Origin: an uncultured Clostridia bacterium
GTDB lineage: Bacteria; Bacillota; Clostridia; TANB77; CAG-508
DNA: 64,000 nt
Direction: 5' to 3'
Assembly: GCA_948739805.1 (NCBI GenBank)
Contig: CAPYID010000004.1
Location: 27,110 to 91,109 of the forward strand
Position 1 is the stretch's first letter. Each line of letters opens with the position of its first letter. The notes under the pieces were generated by a model. That model saw only the letters and a list, made by a program, of their open reading frames with translations. It was not told the origin of the DNA and made no database searches. Positions 37,201-45,755 of this stretch are shown here, piece after piece. The position numbers and the translations under genes are program-made.

Positions 37201-39083
37201 TCTTCTTCACACTTTACCAAATTTTCATAGTCATTTATTGCTTCTTGTGCTAATACTGTATATACTACAGAATAACCTCTACTGTAACTAGCGTTTCCCC
37301 AACCTAGTAACATTCTTTCGCCTTTTTCTGATAACGTCCATCCACTTACGTCATTATCAATTCCCCAATAACCTTTTCCTTGTGTATTTTTTGTATAATA
37401 TAAAAGGGCTGCGTGTCCTGGTTGACCAATAACTGTTGCAGGTATTCCATGTGTTGTACGAATATTTGAACCTGATTTTGATATACCTCCACAAACTGCT
37501 CCAGTTCCAAATTTGTTTCTGAAATTCATCCATACTTTATATAGTTTATAATCTGGAGTACCTCTTGTTACTTTAAATGTATAATTTGGATTATTTTTAC
37601 CTCCAGGTATAGTAAATTTTGTATCAAATAAACCTACCTTGCCAGCATTTTCTCCACTTAATTCGTTACCCGCATTATCATCTTTTTTGTTTACTGCAAA
37701 TAATTCATTAAAATAACTTTTATTTTCTTCTGCATAATAAATTTCATTACCATAACTTGGCCATACATAAGCCATATATGGATGTGGTGTTAGGTAATTT
37801 GTTGTATGATATTGTTCTAATTTATCTTGAACATATGCATTTAACCATAGAATTTCTTCGTCATCTATAGCATTATTCATAATAAAACGCATTTCTTCAA
37901 CTTGTAGAGATTCAAACCATTTTGTTATATCCCAATTTCCTCCTAATGCATTAAGCTTTCCATTTTCATACATATATTTATATATTGCATAACGTTTAAG
38001 CGCGTCTGATTGATTTTCTGTTGCACCTGATTGCATCCATAAGCCAACTCTTTGTGAATGTGTTAAAGAAAGTGAAATTGCCATTTTTTTATACAAATCA
38101 CCTTTGGTCATATTTGCTGGACACCAGTCATTTTGTATTCTTTGACTATTTGTAAAGTCATTACTATATTCATCATAAAGTCTAGAAAGTTGTGTTAATG
38201 AATTATAATAACTTCCACCTTCTGGTGTTCCCCCTAGTATATATAATCTTAGAACATCTAAGTTACTTGTTAACCATACATATGTGTTAGTATTTTGCTC
38301 ACTTTCACCTAAAAATCTTTTTAAAGCATAATTACCTACTCTATTAATTAGTTCTCTTTTAAGTAGCGTTAATTCATATTCAGGATTTGTTAAATCTGCA
38401 TTTGCAAATTCTGTTTTGATTTTATTATCTAATTCGTCAATTGATGGAACTAATTCTTCCCCTGGTTCTTTATATGTTTCTTTAATTAATTTAGCATCTA
38501 CATAAACAGAATGGTCATTTCCATTTGATCCATTATCATTAGCTTCTAATTTTAAAAACTTTGCACCTTTAATATCTATTTTGGCAAATATTGCATTGTC
38601 AGCTGATTTAATTACAGGTGGATTTTCTTCTGTCTTTAGTTCCCAATTGCTTCCATCGGTTGATGTGTATATGTAAAATTTAACACCATTACCTCTATTA
38701 CCAGAAGTATTATTTACTCCCATATATGTAGTTAAATAGTCATAATCACTATAATTTGTTAAATCATATACTACTTTAGAACTTGCATGTGCCCATATAC
38801 CCTTTTCAAAACTATACAAAGCACCTTCTATTTTTACCGAAAAATTTGCTCCACCATCTGTTTCATTTATATGTATAGTTCCCCAACCTGGTTTTGATTG
38901 TCTAGTATCATAAGGTATATCTGATAAGTAACAAAAATCACTTTCATTTGCTAAAACTGTATAAGTACCATTCATTATCTTTTCTTGTGCTATTAAAAAT
39001 ATTATTAATAATATTACAAAACAAATACTTATTTTCAATAGATATTTGATTTTGCTGTTATTATTCTTTATATTCCTTTCCAT
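34248..39083 (-). CDS. Giant secreted NPCBM / transglutaminase-like / discoidin protein with dockerin
   Basis: ATG 39083 follows GGAGGATTTATAAA and gives 1611 aa. In order: a signal-anchor (about 15-45); an NPCBM-like carbohydrate-binding domain ending near residue 205; a helical region; a papain/transglutaminase-like core with GAVCGGISKSGSN, GQPGHAALLYY and GYWGIDND, giving possible Cys-His-Asp; a TPR-like region; an F5/8C discoidin domain (HARNAIDANYNTNWHS); four Ig-like repeats with YIFTENGEFTFEFED; an X-module; and a C-terminal type I dockerin with two loops (GDINGDGEITITDL, DMNYDGEITVTDI). No classical glycosidase motif is seen. It is the last gene of an operon with a cohesin protein. 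Confidence 0.85.
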   Translation of the reverse strand: MERNIKNNNSKIKYLLKISICFVILLIIFLIAQEKIMNGTYTVLANESDFCYLSDIPYDTRQSKPGWGTIHINETDGGANFSVKIEGALYSFEKGIWAHASSKVVYDLTNYSDYDYLTTYMGVNNTSGNRGNGVKFYIYTSTDGSNWELKTEENPPVIKSADNAIFAKIDIKGAKFLKLEANDNGSNGNDHSVYVDAKLIKETYKEPGEELVPSIDELDNKIKTEFANADLTNPEYELTLLKRELINRVGNYALKRFLGESEQNTNTYVWLTSNLDVLRLYILGGTPEGGSYYNSLTQLSRLYDEYSNDFTNSQRIQNDWCPANMTKGDLYKKMAISLSLTHSQRVGLWMQSGATENQSDALKRYAIYKYMYENGKLNALGGNWDITKWFESLQVEEMRFIMNNAIDDEEILWLNAYVQDKLEQYHTTNYLTPHPYMAYVWPSYGNEIYYAEENKSYFNELFAVNKKDDNAGNELSGENAGKVGLFDTKFTIPGGKNNPNYTFKVTRGTPDYKLYKVWMNFRNKFGTGAVCGGISKSGSNIRTTHGIPATVIGQPGHAALLYYTKNTQGKGYWGIDNDVSGWTLSEKGERMLLGWGNASYSRGYSVVYTVLAQEAINDYENLVKCEEEVMRAKVYEGNLAKQEEIYRKALQIQPINIDAWVGLINVYNASENKTENDYYNLAEELAEKLKCFPLPMQHLTNLIKPKLTSVENIYRFTLLQTRILTEGSKLPNTSTEVLQPSVTRTEANYLLGKLDKTIATFSFDGADAGKIVLSSRFDGNGVRWDYSLDGKQTWNEVSFTAEEEHKLQLTPQQISSITAENDIYVHIVGVNYDEENLYKIDITEGAIPATLFASDLENRIVGVNLGIEWRYSEKDKWTLYSVSSPDLTGDKTIQIRQSATGTQLTSPVATYNFTKDNQPETRKYIPVSHLTIEGVSSEATAQGRHARNAIDANYNTNWHSAWNGSDTERYIIIKLDQSVYLSAVEYVPGGGGNGKILDGTIYGSMDGENWEELKNLKNLTYTNQANTNEDAIKNTKSFEIEQQKEVQYVKIVADRASNGNWFTARAFNFFQDITKNPHPTAGIAYSTTEPTSGRVVARLVNPSTKITITNNDGKDTYIFTENGEFTFEFEDEKGNTGSAVAKVNWIDKDIPSADIDYDIDDHKKLVILLDGISEDVYLLDKDNKKINFIEVENGKVKNISYLDSSNNVFKVVEVDENGVIKKITYKNTTGKVSSVGNYVTTMENGAVSGEEYFDNEGNSVTITDSEKETLRQLQQAMTNPLEYTFEESGEYEFKMLDKASNIAYKSIKADYIENDTTIIASDITYNITKLTNTDVIATIKPYIIDTEGKTVEVEMVNNNKSKQYTFTENGEFEFEYKDSSDSNNWDVKKHKAKVSWIDKTAPTAEISYSTKEPANKVVAKLVNESEQIIVTNNGTSREYIFTENGEFTFEFEDLAGNKATAVAKVDWINKDEEPDDSEEGITSEIYKIEEDYISKITQKTTISTFKKNVETDQELTFMDKDGKPLKDSSIIKTGTKLKVGDIEYTLVVTGDINGDGEITITDLAKVKLHYIEKELLTGAELKAADMNYDGEITVTDIAQIKSVIIGLEKIK

Positions 39084-39168
39084 TTTATAAATCCTCCATT
39101 TTTTCTTTACCACATTTATTATACTTTTAATGGATTTTTACATAGATGTTATATTAAATTGTCAAAAT

Positions 39169-39951
39169 TTAATGTTTACTTTGTTTTGAGTGTTTACCTG
39201 TTATTATTTCTTTTTTACTTTTTTTATTAATAATTTTTATTTTTATATAATAAGTTGTTGCAATTGCAATTAATACTATTATACAAAATATTATAATTCC
39301 ATTATTTTCTCCTGCTTGTGGTATTTTGTTATTATATATAGAATTGTTGTTACTTGAATTATTTCCTGAATTATTTCCTACATTGTTCCCTACATTATTA
39401 CCTATATTATTACCTACATTATTTCCATTATTGCTTCCATTATTTCCTTCATTTCCATCTCCTGGTTTTGTGTCTGGTACAGTAGAATCTTTTATAGTAA
39501 TTGCTTTACTTACATTGTCTGTTTTTATATCTTCTTTTCCATTTGATGCTGAGATATCTTTTAATGTTATTGTAATATCTTTTTTACTTTCTTCTTTTAC
39601 TTTAAAAGTAATTTTGAATAAAGTTTCATCTTTTGTTGCATAACTATTATCTCTATCTGTAACAAATTTTCCATTTGCTTCATTATATGAAGGTTTTGTC
39701 CATTTTCCTTGTGCTTCCATTTTTACTAATTCTAAACTGTTTTTTTCATATTCTAATGTTCCTCCTACTGCTATAATCCCTTTTTCATCTTGAATATCTG
39801 ATAAGTTAACATTTACTGTAAATTCATCATTTTTATTAAATTCACTTTTGTCTGTTTTTAAATCTACCTTACATTTAGATACAGCATATACATTACTTAC
39901 TAAAGTAACTATTACTAAAATTAAACTTAATGTTATTATTTTTCTTTTCAT
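39169..39951 (-). CDS. Membrane-anchored cohesin-domain protein
   Basis: A 260-aa surface protein. A signal peptide lies at about 1-23, followed by a cohesin-like beta-sandwich at about 28-150 (CKVDLKTDKSEFNKNDEFTVNVNL, GIIAVGGTLEYEKNSLEL, ETLFKITFKVKEES). A flexible repeat (NNVGNNIGNNVGNNVGNN) comes next, then IPQAGENN, a membrane helix and a basic tail. The end resembles a variant LPxTG sorting signal. Cohesins bind dockerins; both neighbouring genes encode dockerins, so it probably displays them on the cell. A single cohesin means no multi-enzyme scaffold. Confidence 0.85.
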   Translation of the reverse strand: MKRKIITLSLILVIVTLVSNVYAVSKCKVDLKTDKSEFNKNDEFTVNVNLSDIQDEKGIIAVGGTLEYEKNSLELVKMEAQGKWTKPSYNEANGKFVTDRDNSYATKDETLFKITFKVKEESKKDITITLKDISASNGKEDIKTDNVSKAITIKDSTVPDTKPGDGNEGNNGSNNGNNVGNNIGNNVGNNVGNNSGNNSSNNNSIYNNKIPQAGENNGIIIFCIIVLIAIATTYYIKIKIINKKSKKEIITGKHSKQSKH

Positions 39952-39964
39952 AATTTTTCCCCCT

Positions 39965-42900
39965 TTATTCTAATTCCATTAAATCTACTATCACTAATTT
40001 AAGTTGCGCTAAATCAGTTATGGTTATTTTTCCATCATTGTTTATGTCTGCTGCTTTTAAACTGGCTTCTGTTAATGACTCTTTTTCTATATAATGTAAT
40101 TTTAATTGTGCAAGGTCTGTTAAGGTAATTTCTCCTGTTCCATCAATATCGCCTGTTACTATTATTGTTAATTGTAAAGTGTCTCCAACTTGTAATGTCA
40201 TACCTGTTGCTAATTTATCATTTTCTCCAATTGCATTTCCATTTTTGTCTTTTATTATTATATCTTTAGATGCTTCTACCTTAGTTTTTAATTCTTTTAC
40301 TGTTGTTTCTGGAACTATTTTTGAAATAAATCCTTCTTCTATCAAGTATTTTTCACTTTTTATTGTTTCTTCTGGTTCCTCTGGTTTTCCAGGCTCTTCT
40401 GGTTCTCCTTCTACAGGTGTATCTTTTGGTTGAACTACTGTTTCTCCTCTTTCTACATCTTTTGCTACAACTGCTTTTGATACGAAATTAACATCTATTA
40501 TATTGTTTGTATTTGTAACTTCATTATAGTTTACTGTGATTTCCATTGTTTCTTTATTTGTTATATCTATTGTTTTTCCACAAACTACTACTGATTCAAT
40601 TTCATAATCATTGTCTGCTTTTATAGTAATTGTCTTTGTTTCATTTTCTGCTAGTGTAATGATATTTCCTTTTTCACTACTTGCGTTTGTGATTTTACCA
40701 CCTTTTGAACTTGTGGCTATTACTGCTTTTTCTTTGTTTTGTGTTCCATCATCATCGGTTACTGCAATCATATATGGACTGAATGAGTCACATGTGATTA
40801 TTAAACCATATTGTGTTACAACACATGGAATTTCTTCAACTCCTACTACTTCATTTTTATCATTTCTAATAAAGTGATATGCTTTGAATGTAACTCCTGC
40901 ATCTTCTGGTCCATATCCTGCTGGAAATCCAAGTGCTACTCTTAGTCTATGTCCTGTTTTTACAACATATTTTTTACATACATTTAATGATATGTCATAA
41001 GTTTGACTTGACTTTATTTCTTGATTTGGAAATTCACTTTCTACTAAATCATCCATTACTTTTTCTTGTTCAACTGTAGTTTTAGTTGCTACAAGTGTTA
41101 TTCTATTTTTCAATTTATCTGATAATTTTTCTCCACTTGCTGTTGTCCAATCTTTCATTGATAAGTCTTCTTCTTCAAGTAATATTGGTCTTCCAAATAC
41201 TTCCCAATTACGAGCTTTGTTCATACTGAAAGAGCACCCTATCAAGTTGTAAGCACCATATGTTATCTCCATTGGAGCTTTCCCACTATTTTTTCCTACT
41301 AATCCAGTAATAGCTATATAATAAGAAGCTTGATCATCTGCATACATTTGACTAAATTTTAAATCAAATGTTATTGTACGTTTTCCATCCCATTGAAAAT
41401 TTGTTATTGTAGATTTTTCCGCTCCTGTTGCTCCTGATGATGTCATTTTATATCCTACTTCTGTTTCTCCCTCTTTGAATACTAAATCATCAGTATAAGT
41501 AACTGATACATGATATGTTGGTCCAACTGTAAGTGTTGCTGTTGGTAATGGTGATTGTTGTTTTATATATGGTTTAGCCTTATATATTCCACTTGGATTA
41601 TAAAGTCTTCCACTTTGTACTAAAATTTGTTCTTCTGTTCCTTTATATGTTAAACATGTTATATCATGTTCATAATCTCCTGGTGGTACATTAGTTACAG
41701 CAAATTCAGTATATTCTGCATTTGCTACTGATATGTATATATGATCACCATTATCTATTATTCCTACATATAATCTTGGGTCTGGAATTAAATATCCCCA
41801 TTTACTTTCTTCCCATATTTGATCTCCTGGTCTATATTGGGTAGATTTCATCATAAGATAATATCCGTCTTCTGCTGCTCCATTATAACCTTTTCCATTA
41901 TAACTTATAGAATAATCTCCTGCTCTATATTCTTCTGTTTCTGTTCCTTCTTTTTTATATTTTACAACTAATCCATCTTTGTTTGTGACTGTATCTATTC
42001 CATAATCTTCTACTTTTAGTTCTGGATATTCAAATTTATAATTACCTGCTGATTCCACTTCTTCAATTGGGAAATGTTCTACATTCATAGTAACAGCTCC
42101 AACTAATAAATATCTTGTATTTTCAAATCCTTCTACAATATTGTTTCCTGGTTCTTCTTCACTATTATCTGAAGATGCATGTGTACGTACATAAGGATCA
42201 TCTATTGTACAATCTACTGCATACCAAACTTTTTCTAGTTGTCTTGCATTTGATTCTACATTTTCTTCTATTTGTACATAGTTCCACATATGTGCTTCTG
42301 TTGCTTCTCCTTCTGTAGTGTGTGCACCTTGTACAAGAATACATGTTATTCCTAATTTGTCTAATATAGTTTTAAATGCTCTTGCATATCCTTCACATAC
42401 ACTTTGTTTTTTTACAAGTGTACCATATGGTGTTGATAAATGTGATTCATTTCCTGGTGTACAATCATCTTCTAATCTATAAGAAGTATTATAAATTATC
42501 TCATTGTGAACATATTTTATTTGTTCTGTTGTAAGATTTTTTCCTTCTTCGACTGTAATATTTCTTGCACCTGTTACTATTTCATCTACTCTATTATTAA
42601 ATTCTCCAATTGCACTTTCTACTTCTTGTGTGTTTGTAAATCCTTCTATATAATAGTCATCATATCTTCCAGACCCAATATAAGCATGATATTTTCCTTC
42701 TGTATCTTTTGTTACTCTAATGCTTATAGCAGAAAAATTAACGTAAAAAATTTCTGGATGATCTGCATAGAATGCATATCTTGCTGCATACATTGCATCC
42801 ATTAATTCTTTATTTCCATTACTATATTTTTCAAGTTGTGATTGTGTGATATGACCATTTGCTGTAAGATCATAATCTTCTGTTCCTGTTTTTAAAATTC

Positions 42901-43099
42901 CTTTAACATACATATCATACATTCCATTATAAATACTTTTTGATAAGTCTGTAAGTTGCTTATAATGATATTTGGTATCATTGTTATTTGGGGCTACATT
43001 ATCCTCAGCATATACAGATTTGTTAAATGAAATAAAATAGAATTGTGATATACATATTGTTGTTAATAATATTCCAATAATTATTCTCTTTAATTTCAT
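39965..43099 (-). CDS. Secreted transglutaminase-like protein with dockerin
   Basis: ATG 43099 has AAAGGAGGAAAAAAG upstream and gives 1044 aa. It has a signal peptide at about 1-31, then a transglutaminase-like domain with Cys235 (QSVCEGYARAFK), His270 (TEAHMWNYV) and Asp296 (YAVDCTIDDP), a complete catalytic triad. Beta-rich domains follow, then a PEEPGKPEEPEE linker, an X-module-like segment (YLIEEGFISKIVPETTV) and a type I dockerin (GDIDGTGEITLTDL, DINNDGKITITDL). Activity could be peptidase or cross-linking. It starts the operon, 13 bp before the cohesin gene. Confidence 0.9.
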   Translation of the reverse strand: MKLKRIIIGILLTTICISQFYFISFNKSVYAEDNVAPNNNDTKYHYKQLTDLSKSIYNGMYDMYVKGILKTGTEDYDLTANGHITQSQLEKYSNGNKELMDAMYAARYAFYADHPEIFYVNFSAISIRVTKDTEGKYHAYIGSGRYDDYYIEGFTNTQEVESAIGEFNNRVDEIVTGARNITVEEGKNLTTEQIKYVHNEIIYNTSYRLEDDCTPGNESHLSTPYGTLVKKQSVCEGYARAFKTILDKLGITCILVQGAHTTEGEATEAHMWNYVQIEENVESNARQLEKVWYAVDCTIDDPYVRTHASSDNSEEEPGNNIVEGFENTRYLLVGAVTMNVEHFPIEEVESAGNYKFEYPELKVEDYGIDTVTNKDGLVVKYKKEGTETEEYRAGDYSISYNGKGYNGAAEDGYYLMMKSTQYRPGDQIWEESKWGYLIPDPRLYVGIIDNGDHIYISVANAEYTEFAVTNVPPGDYEHDITCLTYKGTEEQILVQSGRLYNPSGIYKAKPYIKQQSPLPTATLTVGPTYHVSVTYTDDLVFKEGETEVGYKMTSSGATGAEKSTITNFQWDGKRTITFDLKFSQMYADDQASYYIAITGLVGKNSGKAPMEITYGAYNLIGCSFSMNKARNWEVFGRPILLEEEDLSMKDWTTASGEKLSDKLKNRITLVATKTTVEQEKVMDDLVESEFPNQEIKSSQTYDISLNVCKKYVVKTGHRLRVALGFPAGYGPEDAGVTFKAYHFIRNDKNEVVGVEEIPCVVTQYGLIITCDSFSPYMIAVTDDDGTQNKEKAVIATSSKGGKITNASSEKGNIITLAENETKTITIKADNDYEIESVVVCGKTIDITNKETMEITVNYNEVTNTNNIIDVNFVSKAVVAKDVERGETVVQPKDTPVEGEPEEPGKPEEPEETIKSEKYLIEEGFISKIVPETTVKELKTKVEASKDIIIKDKNGNAIGENDKLATGMTLQVGDTLQLTIIVTGDIDGTGEITLTDLAQLKLHYIEKESLTEASLKAADINNDGKITITDLAQLKLVIVDLMELE

Positions 43100-43179
43100 C
43101 TTTTTTCCTCCTTTAAAATTTTTTATAATTATAGATAATATTTTCATAATCTCTTTTTCATAGATTATTTTATGCTATC

Positions 43180-43214
43180 AATTAACTTTTGTGAGTTGTC
43201 ATAATAAGTTAATT
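43180..43214. promoter_or_regulatory. Inverted repeat overlapping the operon promoter
   Basis: AATTAACTT (43180-43188) and AAGTTAATT (43206-43214) form a 9-bp inverted repeat. The right arm overlaps the -10 box, so it could be an operator or an early mRNA hairpin. Confidence 0.4.
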
Positions 43215-43240
43215 ATAGCACAAATATGGTAACTAAGCAA
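43212..43240 (-). promoter_or_regulatory. Sigma-A-like promoter of the cohesin-dockerin operon
   Basis: TTGCTT, 17-base spacer, TATAAT on the minus strand, about 110 bp before the transglutaminase-like gene. Confidence 0.6.
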
Positions 43241-43513
43241 GACTTTTACATATTTTCCAATATTCTTTATTTATGCTTTTAAATAGAAGAAACAAACTTT
43301 TTCTAATTAATAATATAGCAAAATTATTTTGTTTTCTCAATATGTCCTCTTTTTCTATATTGTTTTTCTGCTTACGCATACTCTTATCTTAGCTTTTTAT
43401 TAAATTTGTGTTACATTTTTTGATTAATCTCATCCTTTTTTATATAAAATCGCTAAACTTCTTATTTCCGTAGTTTCATTTAGGCTTAACTTTAAAAAAT
43501 TTGTCCATATTTT

Positions 43514-43555
43514 TAAGTTTCGAAATGTAAATGAAAAAATCTTAAAGGCATTAGT
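43514..43555. repeat. Copy B of the repeated intergenic motif
   Basis: Plus strand: AAGTTTCGAAATGTAAATG, then AAAAAATCTTAAAGGCATTAG. It is the most diverged copy. It is followed by TATATAACAGAAAAG and CTTTCCTAGTTATA, arms that resemble the long hairpin next to copy C. Confidence 0.4.
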
Positions 43556-43612
43556 ATTCATAGCTTTTTATATAACAGAAAAGTAAAACTTTCCTAGTTA
43601 TACAATAAATTT

Positions 43613-43640
43613 CCCCCAGCACCTGATGGGGGTTTTCTTT
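43613..43640 (+). terminator. Plus-strand hairpin terminator
   Basis: CCCCCA / TGGGGG stem followed by TTTTCTTT. No annotated plus-strand gene precedes it. Confidence 0.55.
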
Positions 43641-43791
43641 AACAAAAATGTGAGCAATTATTAATAGCCCACATTTTATCTCTTTTTATTCTATATTATA
43701 TAACTATATTATTAAATTTAAATGACTTACATTATATTTTTATTTTAACATAGTATCTACAAAATATATTATGTACATAAGTAATTATCTA

Positions 43792-44499
43792 TTAATTATC
43801 TCTTTCTCTGCTACTAAGCATTAATACTAATCTAAGTAAATTTAATATTGATGATATAAGGCTTGCGATATATGTCATTGCAGCAGCACTAAGAACCTTT
43901 TTTACACTATATTCTTCTTCTGTATTTATTAACCCTAAATTGATTAGTTGCTCCTTAGCTCTTTTTGATGCATCTAATTCAACTGGTAATGTTACTAATT
44001 GGAATAATGCAGTTGCAAATAAAATTACAATAGATAGTTTTAAATATCCTGTAACACCAGCAAACAAAGAGACTATTAATCCAAAATATCCTAAATATGA
44101 TATAAAGTTTACTATTGGAACTAATGCACTTCTGATTTTAAAAAAACTATAATCTTGTTTATCTTGTATTGCATGCCCACATTCATGAGCAGCCACTGCT
44201 ATTGAGGCAATAGATGTCCCATCATAAATTTCTGAAGATAGTTTTATTAATTTTTTAGTTGGATCATAATGGTCTGTTAAATTTCCATTTGTTTCATAAA
44301 TATCAATTTGTGAAAGTCCATTAGCATTTAAAATTGTTCTTGCAACTTCTATACCTCTAATTCCTTTTATATTTCTTATTTTTCTATATTTAGCATATGT
44401 TATGTTTATTTTTATTTGTGCATATAAAACTAATATAACTCCTACCACTACTAATAAAATAGTTGTTATATTATCATATCTCATTACCCAAAAATTCAA
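43792..44499 (-). CDS. Membrane zinc metallopeptidase, YugP type
   Basis: A 235-aa protein of the PF04298 family. It starts with TTG at 44499, supported by GAGGGATG eight bases upstream. N-terminal helix (ITTILLVVVGVILVLYAQI), zinc motif VAAHECGHAIQDKQDY (HExxH) at about 102-117, and two further hydrophobic segments (YLGYFGLIVSLFAGV, LKLSIVILFATALFQLVTLP). The downstream Glu ligand lies in PVELDASKRA. The substrate is unknown. Confidence 0.88.
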   Translation of the reverse strand: MNFWVMRYDNITTILLVVVGVILVLYAQIKINITYAKYRKIRNIKGIRGIEVARTILNANGLSQIDIYETNGNLTDHYDPTKKLIKLSSEIYDGTSIASIAVAAHECGHAIQDKQDYSFFKIRSALVPIVNFISYLGYFGLIVSLFAGVTGYLKLSIVILFATALFQLVTLPVELDASKRAKEQLINLGLINTEEEYSVKKVLSAAAMTYIASLISSILNLLRLVLMLSSRERDN

Positions 44500-44616
44500 T
44501 TTTCATCCCTCTTTCTTAAATATTAATAATATGTAATTTCTCTATCTGTTTTGATGTATTATATATCATTTTTTCTTTTATTTCAACTATTTTTCCTATC
44601 CACATTTCCTACAATC

Positions 44617-44643
44617 TATGGGCAGATTAAATATCCGCCCATA
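44617..44643. repeat. Hairpin TATGGGC repeat
   Basis: TATGGGCAGATT / ATATCCGCCCATA, an imperfect stem 16 bp after the DHHW gene stop. It may act as terminator; it resembles the dispersed hairpins but lacks the CCCCTACA flank. Confidence 0.45.
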
Positions 44644-44658
44644 AATTTCTCATAACTT

Positions 44659-45744
44659 CTATTTTAATACATTCTGGTTCAATACTAATGTACTATATAA
44701 AAATAAAACATCTTGATTTTTAAATTCAATATAATCATCTAATAAAGTACTAGACATATATCTAAGATCTATTAATGTGATTTTTTGATAATTTTGTACT
44801 AATAGAGGAGCCAAACTACTTCCATAAGAATCTCTAAATATTAATAGTTCTTTTTGTTCTTTTGCATTTGGATTTTCTATATAAATTAGTGGAGTTGCTC
44901 CTGATAAGTATATATCATATTTATCTTTAGAATTACTTTTGTCATATATAGTACCGATTTCTCCTTTTTCATAATTATATGTTTTACAATTTTCTATAGT
45001 TTCATTTGTTAAAATATACATTTCGTCTGGATTTACATTTACTCCTAATTGTCCATAATATGTACCATAAAATTCTCCTATATTGTTTTTTATATAATTT
45101 TGTTCTTCCATATTTTCGTTTTGCATACTAGTTTGTATTTTTTTTACTACTTTTTGTAAGTTTTCTTGTCTCCAATGTAAGTCTGTTCTATAATAGTCAT
45201 TTAATTCTAAATCATCCCAAATGTCAATGTATTGCATGTGTTCTAGCTTTTCTGACATAATTTGTTTTAATCTATTATAATCAATTTTTAAATGTTCATC
45301 CTCTTTTAAGTAATAATTTTTATCTGGAATTATTGCATAATATGCTTTCATTTCTTGCAAATATTTTTCATAAATTTCTTTTATTTTATCTACCGATTTA
45401 TTTACATTTTCTTCTTTTAATGGATATTCCATTTTATAGATTGCTCCATTTTTTTCAAACATTCCGTTGTTATCTTTTTGTCTTAATATATTAATACTAA
45501 AAAATGATTTTATCGCTCTAAATGTATCTCTTACTACAAATTGGTCTACTGTATACTTTTCTATTCCTTTACTTGCTTCTCCATTTATTACTTTTTTTAA
45601 TGTTATTTCAGGAAATTGTGCTAGTTTTCTTCTTTCTGTTATTGATATTTCTTGGTCTTGTTTTAATATATTTGCTAAAAATAATATCATAAATATTACA
45701 ATAAATCCTATGGTAATAACAACATTTCTAGCTTTATCTTTCAC
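44659..45744 (-). CDS. DHHW/AlgX-like SGNH-type protein
   Basis: A 361-aa protein with an N-terminal membrane anchor (VVITIGFIVIFMILFLANIL) and an extracellular SGNH-hydrolase-like domain. YYRTDLHWRQENL carries the DxHW signature, and FRDSYGSSLAPLL the second conserved block with the Ser. These proteins are thought to transfer or handle acetyl groups for extracellular polysaccharide with the partner MBOAT. It begins with GTG, which has GGGGGTG upstream, 11 bp after the MBOAT stop. Confidence 0.88.
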   Translation of the reverse strand: MKDKARNVVITIGFIVIFMILFLANILKQDQEISITERRKLAQFPEITLKKVINGEASKGIEKYTVDQFVVRDTFRAIKSFFSINILRQKDNNGMFEKNGAIYKMEYPLKEENVNKSVDKIKEIYEKYLQEMKAYYAIIPDKNYYLKEDEHLKIDYNRLKQIMSEKLEHMQYIDIWDDLELNDYYRTDLHWRQENLQKVVKKIQTSMQNENMEEQNYIKNNIGEFYGTYYGQLGVNVNPDEMYILTNETIENCKTYNYEKGEIGTIYDKSNSKDKYDIYLSGATPLIYIENPNAKEQKELLIFRDSYGSSLAPLLVQNYQKITLIDLRYMSSTLLDDYIEFKNQDVLFLYSTLVLNQNVLK

Positions 45745-45755
45745 TATAACACCCC

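Larger units (their letters stand above)
43241..43791. other. Gene-free AT-rich region
   Basis: About 550 bp with no credible ORF on either strand. It holds copy B of the repeated intergenic motif (43514-43555), a plus-oriented hairpin terminator (43613-43640), and otherwise simple AT-rich sequence. The terminator orientation suggests that a short plus-strand transcript may end there. Confidence 0.5.

Noticed and set aside
34248..43240. Classical cellulosome
   Set aside because: Only one cohesin and no glycosidase or cellulose-binding motif appear; the dockerin proteins carry transglutaminase-like cores instead.
43241..43612. Large ncRNA ending at the plus-strand terminator
   Set aside because: I saw no plus promoter and no extended secondary structure; the sequence is mostly simple AT-rich, so I list only the terminator and motif.
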